64,000 bases of DNA. Origin: Closterium sp. Naga37s-1. Taxonomy: Eukaryota; Streptophyta; Zygnematophyceae; Desmidiales; Closteriaceae. Positions 19,959 through 30,739 of this stretch are shown in pieces (within the stretch, counting starts at the first letter, position 1; the number at the start of each line of letters is the position of its first letter). The stretch is from NCBI GenBank assembly GCA_947471745.1, contig CANJKZ010000774.1:2586001-2650000 (forward strand), given 5' to 3'. The notes beneath the pieces are model-generated. The model saw only the letters and a program-made list of their open reading frames with translations. It made no database searches and was not told where the DNA came from. Position numbers and translations under genes: made by a program.

Positions 19959-20090
19959 TGTCAATCTTATACATAGCTTACATTGTGTAGGCTGTAGTGG
20001 GGTAGCCCATAAGGGGTACAACCCAACTAGGGTTAGTACTTGTACCCAACTCTTTGCTAGTTCATTCATTCTCGTTCGTTCTTTCTGACA
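19959..20090 (+). repeat. 5' LTR of copia C (132 bp)
   Basis: It starts TGTCAATC and ends CTTTCTGACA. It contains the inverted repeat GGGTACA (20014-20020) and TGTACCC (20041-20047), flanking a loop with AGGGTTAG. Confidence 0.95.
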
Positions 20091-20102
20091 TGGTTTCAGA
20101 GC
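20091..20102 (+). promoter_or_regulatory. Primer binding site of copia C
   Basis: TGGTTTCAGAGC is one mismatch from the tRNA-iMet-type TGGTATCAGAGC and directly follows the LTR. Confidence 0.9.
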
Positions 20103-21329
20103 AGGTCCCTTCCTAGGACCGCTTTTTTTTTTTTGGCCCACCACCTGCTGCCCTGCTGGCCACCCTCGTGTGGCCCTCCTCTCGACCCTAGGCCCCGGCC
20201 CGTAGCCTCGCGCCCGTCGCCCCTAGGCCCCCGCCCCGTCGCCCGTTGCTCGCGCCCGACGCCCCTAGGCCCCGGTCCCGGCCCGTCGCCCGTCGCGCGT
20301 AGCCCCTAGGCCCGTTGCCCTTAGGCTCCGGTCCCCCGGCCCGTCGCTCCCCTAGGCTCGGCCACGTCGCCCGTCGCGCAACGCCCCTAGGCCCCGTCGG
20401 CCACGTCGCCCGTCGCTCCCCTGGGCACGGCCCTACGCCCCGCGGCCCCCCCCCCCCGGTCGACCAAGGCCCCTCGGCCCCGTCGCTCGCGCCCGACGCC
20501 CCTAGGCCCAGGTTCCGGCCCGTTGCCCGTCGCGCAACGCCCCTAGGCCAGCCGGCCCCGTAGCCCGTCGCTCCCCTAGGCCCGGTCCCGTCGCCCCGTC
20601 GCTCGCGCCCGACGCCCCTAGGCCCGTCGGCCCCGTCCCCCGTCGCTCCCCTAGGCCCAGCCCCATCGCCCCGTCGCTCGCGCCCGACGCCCCTAGGCCC
20701 CAGTTCCAGTCTGTCGCCCGTCACTCCCCTAGGCACGTCCCTACGCCCCGCCCCCCCCCCCCCCCCCCCCCCCCCCCCCGTCGACCAAGGCCCCTCGGCC
20801 CCTCCGTACCCGGCCCCTCGGCCCACTTCGTTCCTGGCCCCGCGGCCCGTCGCCCCTAGGCCCCCGACCCCTCGGCCCCACTTCGTTCCTGGCCCCGCGG
20901 CCCGACGCCCCTAGGCCCCCGGCCCCTCGGTCCCCCTTCGTTCCTGGCCCCGCGTCCCGACGCCCCTAGGCCCCCGGCCCCTTGGCCCCTCGGCCCCCTT
21001 AGTTCCTAGCCCCGCGGCCCGTCGCCCCTAGGCCCCCGGCCCCTCGGCCCCTTCGTTCCTGGCCGCACGGCACGTCGCCCCTAGGCCCCCGGCCCCTCGG
21101 CCCCTTCGTTCCTGGCCCCACGGCCCGTCGCCCCTAGGCCCCCGGCCCCTTGGCCCCTCGGCCCCTTCGTTCCTGGCCCCGCGGCCCGACGTCCCTAGGC
21201 CCCCGGCCTCCCCCCCTCGGCCCCTTCGTTCCCGACCCCTCGGCCCCAGCTGCTACTGCTGCTACTACTGCTGCTACTGCTACTGCTGCTACTGCTGCTG
21301 CTACTGCTGCTCTTGCGTGCTGCGCCACT
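20103..21329 (+). repeat. GC-rich repetitive leader of copia C
   Basis: About 1.2 kb is composed first of short CCCGTCGC/CCCTAGGCC words and then of imperfect units of about 55 bp, each containing TTCGTTCCTGGCCCC (for example near 20828, 20883, 20937, 21052, 21106 and 21166). It includes a C29 run at 20751-20779 and ends in (GCTACT)n-like trinucleotides before the gag ATG. It parallels the minisatellite leader of copy A. Confidence 0.85.
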
Positions 21330-22660
21330 ATGCCTTCGCTTCGAGTTCTCGCGTTCGATCATGAGGGCAGACCCGTTCAGTTTGACACGTGGCTCGACGA
21401 CCTGCAGCTGTACCTCCAGAGCGATTCTAAGGACAGCGTTTCGCTGTTTGACCTCGCGTCAGGTGCCGCTACCGCCCCTCCCGCCACAGCTGACAGTGTG
21501 ACTCGCTCACAGTGGCTTACTCGTGACGCTGCTGCCCGCTTAGCCATTCGCAACCACCTGCCGTTAGCCGAATGCGCTCACGTCGGACAGCACAGGACAG
21601 CACATGCCCTGTACGACGCTGTAGTCGCTCGCTACTCCTCGCCTGCCACTGCTGCTCTAGGCCGACTACTACTGCCCTACATGTTCCCCGAGCTGTCAGC
21701 CTTTGCCACAGTAGAGGACCTGGTTTCCCACCTGCGCACTAGCGACGCTCGCTACCGCGCTACCGCCCCTGCTGAGTTCCTTGGCACGAACCAACCCCCC
21801 ATGTTCATCACCCTCTACTTCATAGTCTCTCGCCTCCCTGACTCTCTTCGCTCTGTCAGGGACCACTTTCTCTCTCTTGACCCCACCTCCCTCACTGTTG
21901 ACCTAATCGAGCAGCATCTCCTCGCAGCTGAGACTAGTGCAGTTGCTGTAGGTGCTGCTCGTGGCACTCCACGCCCGCCCTTCTTTGAGGGGTGCTCCCC
22001 CTCCCCCCTTGCCCCCTCCTACGCCTCTACTGCTGCTCCAGACGTCCCAGTTGCTGAGGACGTCGGGGCTGCTTCTGCTAGTGCAAAGCGCCGCAGCAGC
22101 AAGGGTGAGGGTGGCAGGGGTGGAGGAAGTGACAGCGGTGGTGGTGGAGGTAGCAGCGGGAGTGGTGGTGGGGGCAGCAGTGGAGGTGGTGGAGGCAGTG
22201 GAGGTGGTGGTGGCGGTGGAACTGGTGGCGGGAGTGGGGGCTCTGGTGCCGGCGGTGGAGGCAGCGGTGGGGGTAGCGGCAGTGGCGGCGGTGGGACTGG
22301 TGGCGGTAGGAGTGGACCTCGGCGTGGAGGAACATGCGGTGGCCAGCGGCAGCAGCAGCAGCGTCGGAGTGAGACCCAGTCGCCCCAGCAGCTTCGTGAG
22401 TGGTTGTTTCAGCGTGGGACGTTTGGGGGTAGTGATAGCTGCCCGTATGTCATTCGCACGGGTGACCGTGCTGGTCAGACATGCGGGAGGCTTCACACTT
22501 AGCACCGCTGCTTCTCCCGGCTAGACGACGCTTGGCGTGCTGAGTTTGGTGACGACGTCGAGCACCCTCGTTGGGCAGATGTGCTTAGGTCTAGAGTTGC
22601 TATCTTTGACCTAGACTTTGATGTTATCTTTTCTGCTATGTATGCTTTGTCTGTTAGTGC
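21330..22660 (+). pseudogene. Copia C gag
   Basis: The ATG at 21330 starts MPSLRVLAFDHEGRPVQFDT, followed by WLDDLQLYLQSDSKDS and the capsid-like part (LITLYFIV-type segment, RLPDSLRSVRDHFLSLDPTS). A Ser/Gly-rich tract of more than 60 residues follows, then the Cys/His cluster (CPYVIRTGDRAGQTCGRLH). TAG at 22500-22502 interrupts it where copy A has Gln, but the frame continues through CFSRLDDAWR to about 22660. Upstream in-frame codons exist, but the ATG at 21330 follows the end of the repetitive leader and begins the conserved part. Confidence 0.88.
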
Positions 22661-25397
22661 GCGATGGTCACCACCACCGCTCCTTGGGGTCAGCGTGTGT
22701 CGATCAGCACGTGTACACGAACGGGCCGTTCACTCGTCGACCAGGTTCCAGTCTGTACACACTGGCTACCAAGCCTCCTTAGGTAGCGGCGTCTTCTTAG
22801 GTGTCTGCGTCAGGTCAGGTAGCCACCTCTTGCTCATGTCGCCTCCTGTCGCACCAGACTCTTCTGTGGCACCACCGCCTGGGTCACCCCTTCTTGCCAT
22901 GCCTTCGTGGCATGCACTATCGTCTTCTTGTCTCAGGTCTACCCAGGTCTCTGCCTCCCCTTCCGCCCTCGCCTGCCCCGCCCTGCCTTCCTTGCGTCGA
23001 GGGGTGGCAGCGCGCCGCTCCTCACTCCTCGTTTCCCCCGACGACTACTCCCTTGTAGACTCTCCACATGGACGTGTGGGGCCCAGCCCGCGTCACTGGA
23101 CAGGGCCGCGAGCACTACTTTCTGCTGGTTGTTGACGACTACACGCGGTACACCACGGTCTTCCCCTTGCGCAGCAAGGGTGAGGTTGTTGATGTCTTGA
23201 TCCCTTGGATCCGCACAATCCGTCTCCAGCTCCGCGAGCGGTTCCGCCAGGACCTTCCTGTCCTGCGTCTGCACTCTGACAGAGGTGGTGAGTTCTCCTT
23301 CGACCTCTTGAGTGACTTTTGTCGTGGGGTGGGCATTCTCTAGTCGTTCACGCTTCCAGACTCCCCTCAGCAAAATGGGATTGCTGAGCGTCGCATTGGC
23401 TTAGTCATGGAGGTCGCTCGTACCTCCATGATCCATGCGGCTGCTCCCCAATTTCTGTGGCCGTTTGCGGTCCGGTATGCTGCGCATCAGCTCAACCTCT
23501 GGCCCCGTGTCTCCTTGCTGGAGACCTCGCCCATACTGCGTTGGATGGGGGAGGTTGCCGATGCGTCGGTGTTCCGGGTCTGGGGTTCTCGTGCCTTTGT
23601 TTGCGATACGTCCGCGGACAAGCTCCCCGCCCGTGCTATCCCCTGCGTCTTCCTTGGCTTTGTCCCTTACGTGCTTGGCTGGCAGTTTTACCACCCTACA
23701 TCGCGCCGTGTCTTCCCTTCTCATGACGTCACGTTTGACGAGTCAGTTCCCTTTTACCGTCTCTTCCCATACCGCTCTGCCCCTCCCCCGCCCCCGCCGC
23801 TCTTCCTTGCTCCCGGTCCCCCTCCAGTAGACCCCCTCCCGCCCCAGGGTCATGCTAGCTCAAGTGTGTCTCAGGTAGACCCTCTCCCTTGTACTGCACC
23901 TGTCGAGGTAGCTGTCGGCTCAGGTGCTGCTCGAGGTGCTGCATCTGGGGGTGCTGTGTGTAGGGGTGTGGAGCCGGCGGGTGCGGAGTGTGAGGGTGCT
24001 GGGTCTGGGGGTGCTGAGCTTGGGGGTGAGGAGCCTGGGGGTGCTGAGCCTGCGGGTGTGGAGCCTGGGGGTGCTGAGCCTGAGGGTGTTGAGCCTGGGG
24101 GTGCTGAGTCGGAGGGTGCGAAGTCTGGGGGTGCTGAGCCTAGGGGTGCTGCTTAGTCTGGAGGTCCTACTGGTGCTTTGCCGAGACTGTCTCCGCAGCA
24201 CCTGCATGAGTGGCTTGTTCGGCGCGCACGCCTGCGGACTGGAGCTACCGGAGCTGGAGTCGCTGGAGACATTGGAGCTGGAAGTGCTTGTGTTCCTGCT
24301 GGAGCTGGTGGTACTGGAGGTGCTGTGGCTGCCGGTCCTGGAGGTGCTCGTACGGGGGGTACTACAGCTGCCGGGGCTGGTGGTGTTGGGGACCCTGGAT
24401 CTAAAGACCCTACGGAGCCTGGAGCTGCTGGAGCTGGAGGAGCTGGAGTTGGAGACACTAGCGCGGGAGGCGCTGGCGCTGTAAGAGCTGGAGCTGTTGA
24501 CCCTGGAGCTGGAGGTGCTAGAGGCACTGTGCGGCCGCGACCGTACTTTGTTCCCCTGCTTCAGCAGGTTCTTGGTGTCCCGTCTTCTACTAGCCTTACT
24601 CCTCCCCTCTTGTGTCCATTGCCTGCTCCCTCTCCTTACACTGAGCAGTCCGGTGCTCTTACAGTGCGTCGTGAGCATGCGTCTCGTCTTGTCTCGCCTG
24701 TTCTCACTACTTGTCGCGTTCCTCGTTCGCGTCCTCCTCCTGTCCCCGGCACGCACGCTATGGCACTCCGTCCTTCCTCTTTTCCACTACGTGTTCCTCT
24801 GCCTGCTCCTCTTGAGTACTCTCTTCCTGAGGTCCCTGACCCTGCGTCTGACCGCACTCGTGCTGGTAGTCCCACTGTTGCTCGTCTCCTTGCCACTGCT
24901 GTCACCGACCCTTCCTTTGAGTCTGCTGCTGCGTCTGCTCTCGTTGCTGGGCTGCTTGTCGTTTAGAAAACGCCACTGCTCTTGTTGCTGAGTTTGATTC
25001 TGCAAGTCCTCCGTCCGTCGGGGGTGAGTGTGCTCTTGGCACGGACGTCCTTGAGGACAAGCAGGAGGACTTTGAGTGTCTTGCAGCTGTTGTACCTCGT
25101 TTTGCTTCCATGCTGCTTGCCCCTTAGGGAGACCCAGATGCACCAGACATCCCGACCCCGCGCTCTTACGCAGTGGCGATTACGGGTCCTTACTCATCTC
25201 AATGGCAGGCAGCCATGGATGTCGAGATGGCATCCTGGAAGTCCACAGGCACTTACGTCGATGAGGTTCCCCCACCTGGGGCGAACATAGTCGATGGCAT
25301 GTGGATTTTCAGGGTGAAGCGGCCGCCGGGTTCTCCGCCTGCCTTCAAGGCGCGTTACGTTGCTCGAGGCTTCAGTCAGCGCCAGGGAGTCGACTAA
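22661..25397 (+). pseudogene. Copia C integrase and linker, with protease deleted
   Basis: At about 22660 the sequence jumps from the post-knuckle LSVSA segment to MVTTTAPWGQ; roughly 330 bp present in copy A, including LDSGASRCFF, are missing. Integrase follows with MDVWGPARV, LHSDRGGEFS and QNGIAERRIG, but TAG at 23341-23343 splits it before the last catalytic Glu. The linker has 15-bp GGGGGTGCTGAGCCT-type repeats (23930-24150) and GGAGCTGGAG-type repeats (24240-24530), several stops, and ends at MWIFRVKRPPG. Copies D and E share the 23341 stop. Confidence 0.88.
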
Positions 25398-26726
25398 TTT
25401 CAGACCTTCTATCCCACCGTAAAGATGACTACTCTTCTGGTGTTGCTGCACGTCGCTGCTCAGCGTGACTACGAGCTGCACTCTCTGGACTTCAGTACAG
25501 CTTTCTTGCAGGGCAGCCTTCACGAGGAGATCTGGCTGCGCCGCCCACTTGGCTTCACTGGGTCGTTTCCTGCAGGTACCCAGTGGAGCCTCCGGCGGCC
25601 AGTCTACGGTCTCCGCCAGGCGCCTTGCGAGTGGCACGACACACTGAGGACTTCACTTGCGGCTCTTGGGTTTGCTCCTTCTACTGCTGACCCGTCGTTG
25701 TTTCTACGTACCGACACCTCGCTGCCGCCGTTCTACGTCCTCGTGTACGTCGACGACCTGGTGTTTGCCACTGCTGACACAGAGGCACTGACCCTTGTGA
25801 AGTCGGAGCTGTAGAAGAGACACACCTGCACTGACCTGGGTGAACTGCACAGCTATCTTGGCTTGCAGATCACCCGGGACAGAGCACGGCGCACCATCAC
25901 CCTGACTCAGTTACACATGGTGCACCAGGTCCTTCAACGCTTCGGCTTCCAGTTCTCCTTGCCACAGCCCACTCCTCTGTCTACCAGCCACTCGCTCTTA
26001 GCTCCATCTTCGGACGAGTCCGTAGAGCCGAGTGGTCCGTACCCATAGCTTGTGGGTTGCCTCATGTACCTGATGACGTGCACTCGACCTTACCTCGCGT
26101 ACCCTCTCAGCCTCTTGGCTCACTACGTGGCTCCCGGTAGGCACCGAAAGGTGCACTGGGATGCTACAAAGAGGGTACTGTGTTACTTGTGTAGTACGTC
26201 AGGCATGGGGCTCGTGCTTGGAGGACGGGGTCCAGTTGTTCTCACTGGTCACGCAGACGCTTCTTGGGCTGATGACTCAGCTACGCAGCGGTCGTCACAG
26301 GGTTACACCTTTAGCCTCGGTTCCGGCTCTGTTTCCTGGCGGTCTACCCGCTCGTCTTCGGTTCTCAGCTCCAGTTGTGAGGCTGAGATCTACGCAGGGG
26401 CCATGGTTGCACAGGAGCTACGCTGGCTCACCTACCTGCTGAATGACTTGGGAGAGCAGCCTCGTTCGCCTCCAGTTCTGTACATAGACAACAAGGCCAT
26501 GATTGCCTTGTGTCAGGAGCACAGACTAGAGCACAGAACGAAGCACATCGGTCAGTGATACTTTTTAGCTCGAGAGTTGCAGCAGCGTGGCCAGCTTCGT
26601 CTTGCATACTTGGCCACTAGGGCCAACACTGCTGATGTATTCACCAAGGCACTTCCTGGTGATCATCGGCGCTTCTCTACTGTGTTAGGCCTTGTGCCTA
26701 CTTTGCCTCACTTGCTTACTGCTTGA
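25398..26726 (+). pseudogene. Copia C reverse transcriptase-RNase H
   Basis: RT reads LHSLDFSTAFLQGSLHEE, RPVYGLRQAPCEWHD and an intact catalytic LVYVDDLVFATAD. TAG at 25812-25814 (Gln in other copies) and another stop near 26047 break it. RNase H follows with LTGHADASWADDSATQRS, SCEAEIYAGAMVAQELRW and NTADVFTKALP. The polyprotein terminator is at 26724-26726. Confidence 0.88.
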
Positions 26727-26953
26727 CTCTGCTTGTACTATGATCTATATGTATACCTGCATGCTTGCACTTGCTAGGGTATGATCAATGTATTGTTAGT
26801 TCTCTTTTATATAACTCTGCATGTGAACTGGCCTTGTGGCCCTTTGCTTGTGCTCGGACTGTGTGGTGACTTTGTGATCCACCCTGAGCTTGCTTTGCTT
26901 TTCTTGACTGGTCTTGCGGGCACTTGTTCTCCCCCACTTTGCCTATGGGTGTG

Positions 26954-27085
26954 TGTCAAACTTACATATAGCTTACATTGTGTAGGCTGTAGTGGGGTAG
27001 CCCATAAGGGGTACAACCCAATTAGGGATAGTATTTGTACCCAACTCTTTGCTAGTTCATTCATTCTCGTTCGTTCTTTCTGAAA
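26954..27085 (+). repeat. 3' LTR of copia C (132 bp)
   Basis: It starts TGTCAAAC after the purine tract TATGGGTG and ends TTCTGAAA (mutated from TGACA), followed by the TSD TGCTC. Confidence 0.94.
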
Positions 27086-27090
27086 TGCTC

Positions 27091-27586
27091 ACCATTGTGA
27101 AGCCAATCCGCAACTAACTAGGCTACTTCTGTATATAGTGATAGGGTGATAACGCTCCAGATCACACACGAAACACCCTTCTACATTGGAGCTCGGTATC
27201 AGACAAAACCAGAACAGGTTCCTGATTGATCATATGAATTCAACAAACAATTTTTATCAATCAGAAATTTCAAAAATTCATTTATGGAAAATCAGATGAA
27301 CTGGTAAAAATCTGTCTGAATATCGGACTAACAGACAGATAATTTCTGCTAGCGACGACCCTGATCAAGTATGGACAACCCTGATGCTTAGGGTATATGT
27401 TTGGTTAGCCTGACAAATACAGGGTAGAAATTTCGAAGGACTGAATGTGTCAGACTAAAATTTCCCATACACTGAATTTCGCAGCTTAAAAGAACTGATA
27501 CACTGATTCATGTGCGGGAAAAACACAATTTAGCAAAGTTTAGCAACAACACAAGGCCTTGCAGACACTCGTGAACCCTTCACTAC
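27091..27586. other. AT-rich spacer 3' of copia C (macrosatellite unit 1)
   Basis: It is homologous to 40181-40697 and 54956-55472. It contains TCTGTCTGA/CAGATGA words like those in the hAT element at 111-949, but I could not find matching terminal repeats and a TSD. No gene. Confidence 0.55.
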
Positions 27587-29135
27587 TTCTCAATTTCCAC
27601 TACCAGGGACAGAAGACTCTACAACGGCTTCTGCAAATTGTCCTTCGTCCGGGATTGTGCCAGAGAAGTTCTTGGTGGACCGCCTCAGCTTCTCTCCCTA
27701 GAAGATAGACACCACCTCGAACCAGTCCACCTCGTACTGGAGCAGTGAACAACGCATCAGATGCTCTAGGGAGGCTTCAGAGAGGCAGTTACGACCCCAC
27801 TTCTTGATCAAATTCTGTTTACTGAACCCCCTCTCGCACTCGACAGTGCTCAGAGGGAGCACAACTGCTTGCCACATCTTCATCAAGTTCGGGAACGAGT
27901 GCTGCCAGGCATCATCACGTAGCATGTTCCCAAGTGCCTGGTGGAAGTCCTCGTTATTGTGTTGAGAAATCATTGCCGACGTGAACATCCACAGCTCGCT
28001 CTGTGCTCTGGTGTAGTCGAAACGTGAGGTACGGGAGTGGGTAAAGAAGGGGCTATACTCGCAGCAAGCGGGAGGAAAGGGGGTTGTTAAACCAAACAGC
28101 CAACGTCAGACACAAGCGCATGAGCGAGTAGATACACAGCTCCATATGATATGGTAAGGGGATAACAATACGCATAACCAGATATTGAACTCGACCAGAT
28201 GCTTACCTGGAAGCTGGTTCTTGTACATCTTGTGCAGTTTAGCGAGCCACTTCTTGAAATTCTCTGCCCATTTAGCATCGTCTGCTATGTATGAGGCAGA
28301 GTGGAACAGCTTCGTCCCCTCCAGATGCTCTAGGTCCCTCATGCGCCACTCAAGCTCATTGTCGACTACACGCACGAACTTCAACGAAAGTTCGAAGCAC
28401 GCCGTAACGTCTCCGCCCGTCTATTACCCTTCAATTGGCCTCTCGTGAAGTGTGTAGCTGAAGGACACTGGTTCCCCATCACTGTCCACGCCCTCAGCTT
28501 TGACCTCCCGCTTGTCCATCTTCTGATGACGCGTAATGAAGTCGTTCGGCGTCATCTTCTCCCCACTGCCGAAGTGATGCTCGGGGGAACCATTGAAGTA
28601 GCGGTTCTTCAAACACAGCCGTGTCTGCTGTACGATGTGCGCCACTAGTGTCACATCAATCTGAAGAGGAAATACAAATCAAATGGTTAGCAAGACTTAA
28701 AACCGCTACACGAAGGAATACAAGAATCATCTATGCTTACCTGCCGTTGCTGGAACCGTTGGTTGAGATGATTCAACTCCCACAGTACATCAGCCAGGTG
28801 ACGAAGCAGCCGATGGAATTTGAACGAGGTTGCAATCTCGTACAAGGCAGACTTGTACTCTTTCAGCACCACGATTACCACAGGTAGAATTTCGAGAAGG
28901 CGTTGAATGGCCTCACCACGTGACAGCCAACGAACTTCATGAATACCTTGAGCCTCCAGGTTAGTCTTACAGAAGACCTATTAAATGTTGTGGAACTTGT
29001 CATACTTCACGTTGGAACGCCCGATGAGATTTGCGAAGCCTCGAATGACAGCATCAACCATGAAAAGCTCGGGGACGGCCTCCGCCGCATCTTTGGTGGC
29101 TAGAGCTTCCATGACATGGAGAACAGAATAAGGCA
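27587..29135 (-). pseudogene. hAT-family transposase gene, unit 1 copy (ZNF862-like type), broken
   Basis: Four exon-like blocks lie on the minus strand. The first (29135-28742) reads PELFMVDAVIRGFANLIGRS and later YEIATSFKFHRLLRHLADVL. The second starts after an 80-bp GT-AG intron with IDVTLVAHIVQQTRLCLKNR and ends at tandem stops TAA TAG. The third contains FKKWLAKLHKMYKNQLP before a GTAAGC donor at 28206. The last is the hAT dimerisation domain: LPLSTVECERGFSKQNLIKK and EASLEHLMRCSL. This copy also has a TAA near 28980 and an early stop after VDWFEVVSIF. The N-terminal BED-type and first catalytic regions are not seen. It is non-functional. Confidence 0.75.
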
Positions 29136-29660
29136 AGAGTAAGAATCCTCACTTCCGTAACACGGTTTAGCGGCGGATAAACGGGTTGAATCTTACCATT
29201 GTGCAGGAGGGTCCGCACCACCGTAATACGGGTTGGATTTGACTTGAGAGGTTGGGAGGAGGTTGGTGAAAAGATCCTGGCGGGTGGGGGTGGGGCAGGG
29301 CAGAGAAGGAGGCAAGGAGGTAAGGGTACAGGAGAGAAAAACGAGGGGGAAATAGAGCAGTGACTCTCGATGACTAACGAACAGGGCCTGTGTTTGATTT
29401 GAGAAAAACCCTGATAGGTTGGGGATGGGGCACGACAGAGAGAAGGGAAGGGGAGGGAGAGTGGCAACGGAGGCAGTGAAGAAGAGGAGGATGGAGGCGC
29501 ATGAGGTGTGTGCAGTTTCAGATAGGAATGGTGAGTTGGTTTAGGTAACATCAACAGGGATGAAGGGGCAATATGTGGTAATGGAAAGGGGGAAAAGGGG
29601 AAGCTAATGTAAGTTTCATCATCACCAAAATGTTAATGTCCCAAACCTGTCCCAAAAATG
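29136..29660. other. Pyrimidine/purine-biased flank of the transposase gene
   Basis: On the minus strand it is Pro/Ser/Leu-rich by composition (29054-29554 open), purine-rich on the plus strand. The open frame is present in all three units but shows no domain. Its role is unclear; it may be the 5' part or UTR of the transposase gene. Confidence 0.4.
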
Positions 29661-29703
29661 GTCTGAGAGCGAATCAGGTTGAGCTGACGGGCTTGGAGAG
29701 ATG
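29661..29703 (+). repeat. Isolated partial 58-bp satellite monomer outside the family-3 LTR
   Basis: Forty-three bases match the satellite consensus from GTCTGAGAGCGAATC to GAGAGATG, ending exactly where the family-3 LTR (TGTCAAG) starts. The same partial monomer sits at 42773-42815 and 57536-57578. Confidence 0.9.
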
Positions 29704-29808
29704 TGTCAAGAACTGAATTATGTCACTAAGGTTGGTTGGGGTACATAAACCTAACCCTAAGTGTTGTACCCCATATGACACAGATCACTAAGACCATAAC
29801 ATCTGACA
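29704..29808 (-). repeat. 3' LTR of family-3 copia, unit 1 (105 bp)
   Basis: The plus strand starts TGTCAAGAAC and ends CATCTGACA. On the element strand it is preceded by the purine tract CTATGGGGGTG. It contains GGGTACA (29739-29745) and TGTACCC (29765-29771), the same inverted repeat as in family-1 LTRs. Confidence 0.9.
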
Positions 29809-30008
29809 CACCCCCATAGCCTAAGTGAGGGGTGTCAAGCAAAACCAACAACGTACGGTCACAAGACCAGTCACAAAGCAACAAAGCTCAGGGTGGATCA
29901 CAATGTCACCACACACTCTGAGCACAAGCAAAAGTGCCACAAGGCCAATTCAATAGTTCACAGAGGTATATATAAAGCGTACAAACAAAGAAAGCAGAGA
30001 AATCAAGA

Positions 30009-30739
30009 CTACGCAAGGCGAGAACCTGTGTCAACGAGACCTAACTGCACACAACACATCCGGTGGTCACAGGGTGGGTGGGCCTTGGTGAAGATGTCTG
30101 CAGTGTTGGCCTCGGACTCCACAAAGTCGAAGTGAGCCTGTCCACGCCTCTGCAACTCTCGCAGAAGAAAGTACCTGACATTGATGTGCTTCACTCTGCT
30201 CTCCATTCGCGGCTCTCGACATAGGATAATCGATGCCTTGTTGTCAGTGAACAAGGTCGGTGCAGAGCTCGGTCGCTCACCAAGGTCGGTGAGCAAGAAA
30301 GTCAACCAACGCAGCTCCTTTGCAGCCATGGCTCCAGCGTAGATCTCAGCCTCAGCGGTAGAGGTCAAGACCGAGGAGGAATGCGTGGACCTCTAAGAAA
30401 CAGCTCCAGAGCCCAGGCTGAAGCAGTACCCCTGAGTAGACCCGTGAGTCTCGGCGTCATGAGCGTAAGAAGAGTCACAATGTCCAGTAAGTACGACAGA
30501 CTGTCTCCCTCCAAGAACCAGCCCCACGCCTGATGTCATCGCTAGGTACTTCACCACCCTCACAGCAGCTGTCTAGTGAACTGGACGGTGTCTCCCTAGC
30601 GCAACAAAGTGAGCAAGGATGCTGAGAGGGAAGGTGAGGTCCGGGCGAGTACAAGTCATCAGGTACATGAGGCAGCCCACAAGCTCTGCATAGGACCACT
30701 AGGCTCAAACGGCTTGTCAGGAAAGGGTCCAGTGAGTCT
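30009..30739 (-). pseudogene. Family-3 copia RNase H and RT C-terminal part, unit 1
   Basis: RNase H reads STAEAEIYAGAMAAKELRWL, FTDNKASIILCREPRMESR and ANTADIFTKAHPP. A stop (TAG where Trp is expected, TCT TAG AGG) precedes it in all three units. Upstream lies the RT thumb region (SLWAASCT-type frame), with further small frame breaks. Confidence 0.82.

Larger units (their letters stand above)
19959..27085 (+). mobile_element. Ty1/copia LTR retrotransposon, family 1, copy C (full length, defective)
   Basis: 132-bp LTRs at both ends (19959-20090 and 26954-27085) are bounded by perfect 5-bp duplications TGCTC (19954-19958 and 27086-27090). The order is LTR, PBS, GC-rich leader, gag, protease deletion, integrase, linker, RT, RNase H, PPT, LTR. 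The 7127-bp copy carries many stops and a deletion that removes the protease active site, so it is not autonomous. It marks the left edge of the macrosatellite: its right flank is copied in units 2 and 3. Confidence 0.95.

Noticed and set aside
27200..27430. A second hAT MITE with CAGG...CCTG ends in the AT-rich spacer
   Set aside because: The end words match poorly and the flanking 8-mers are not identical.
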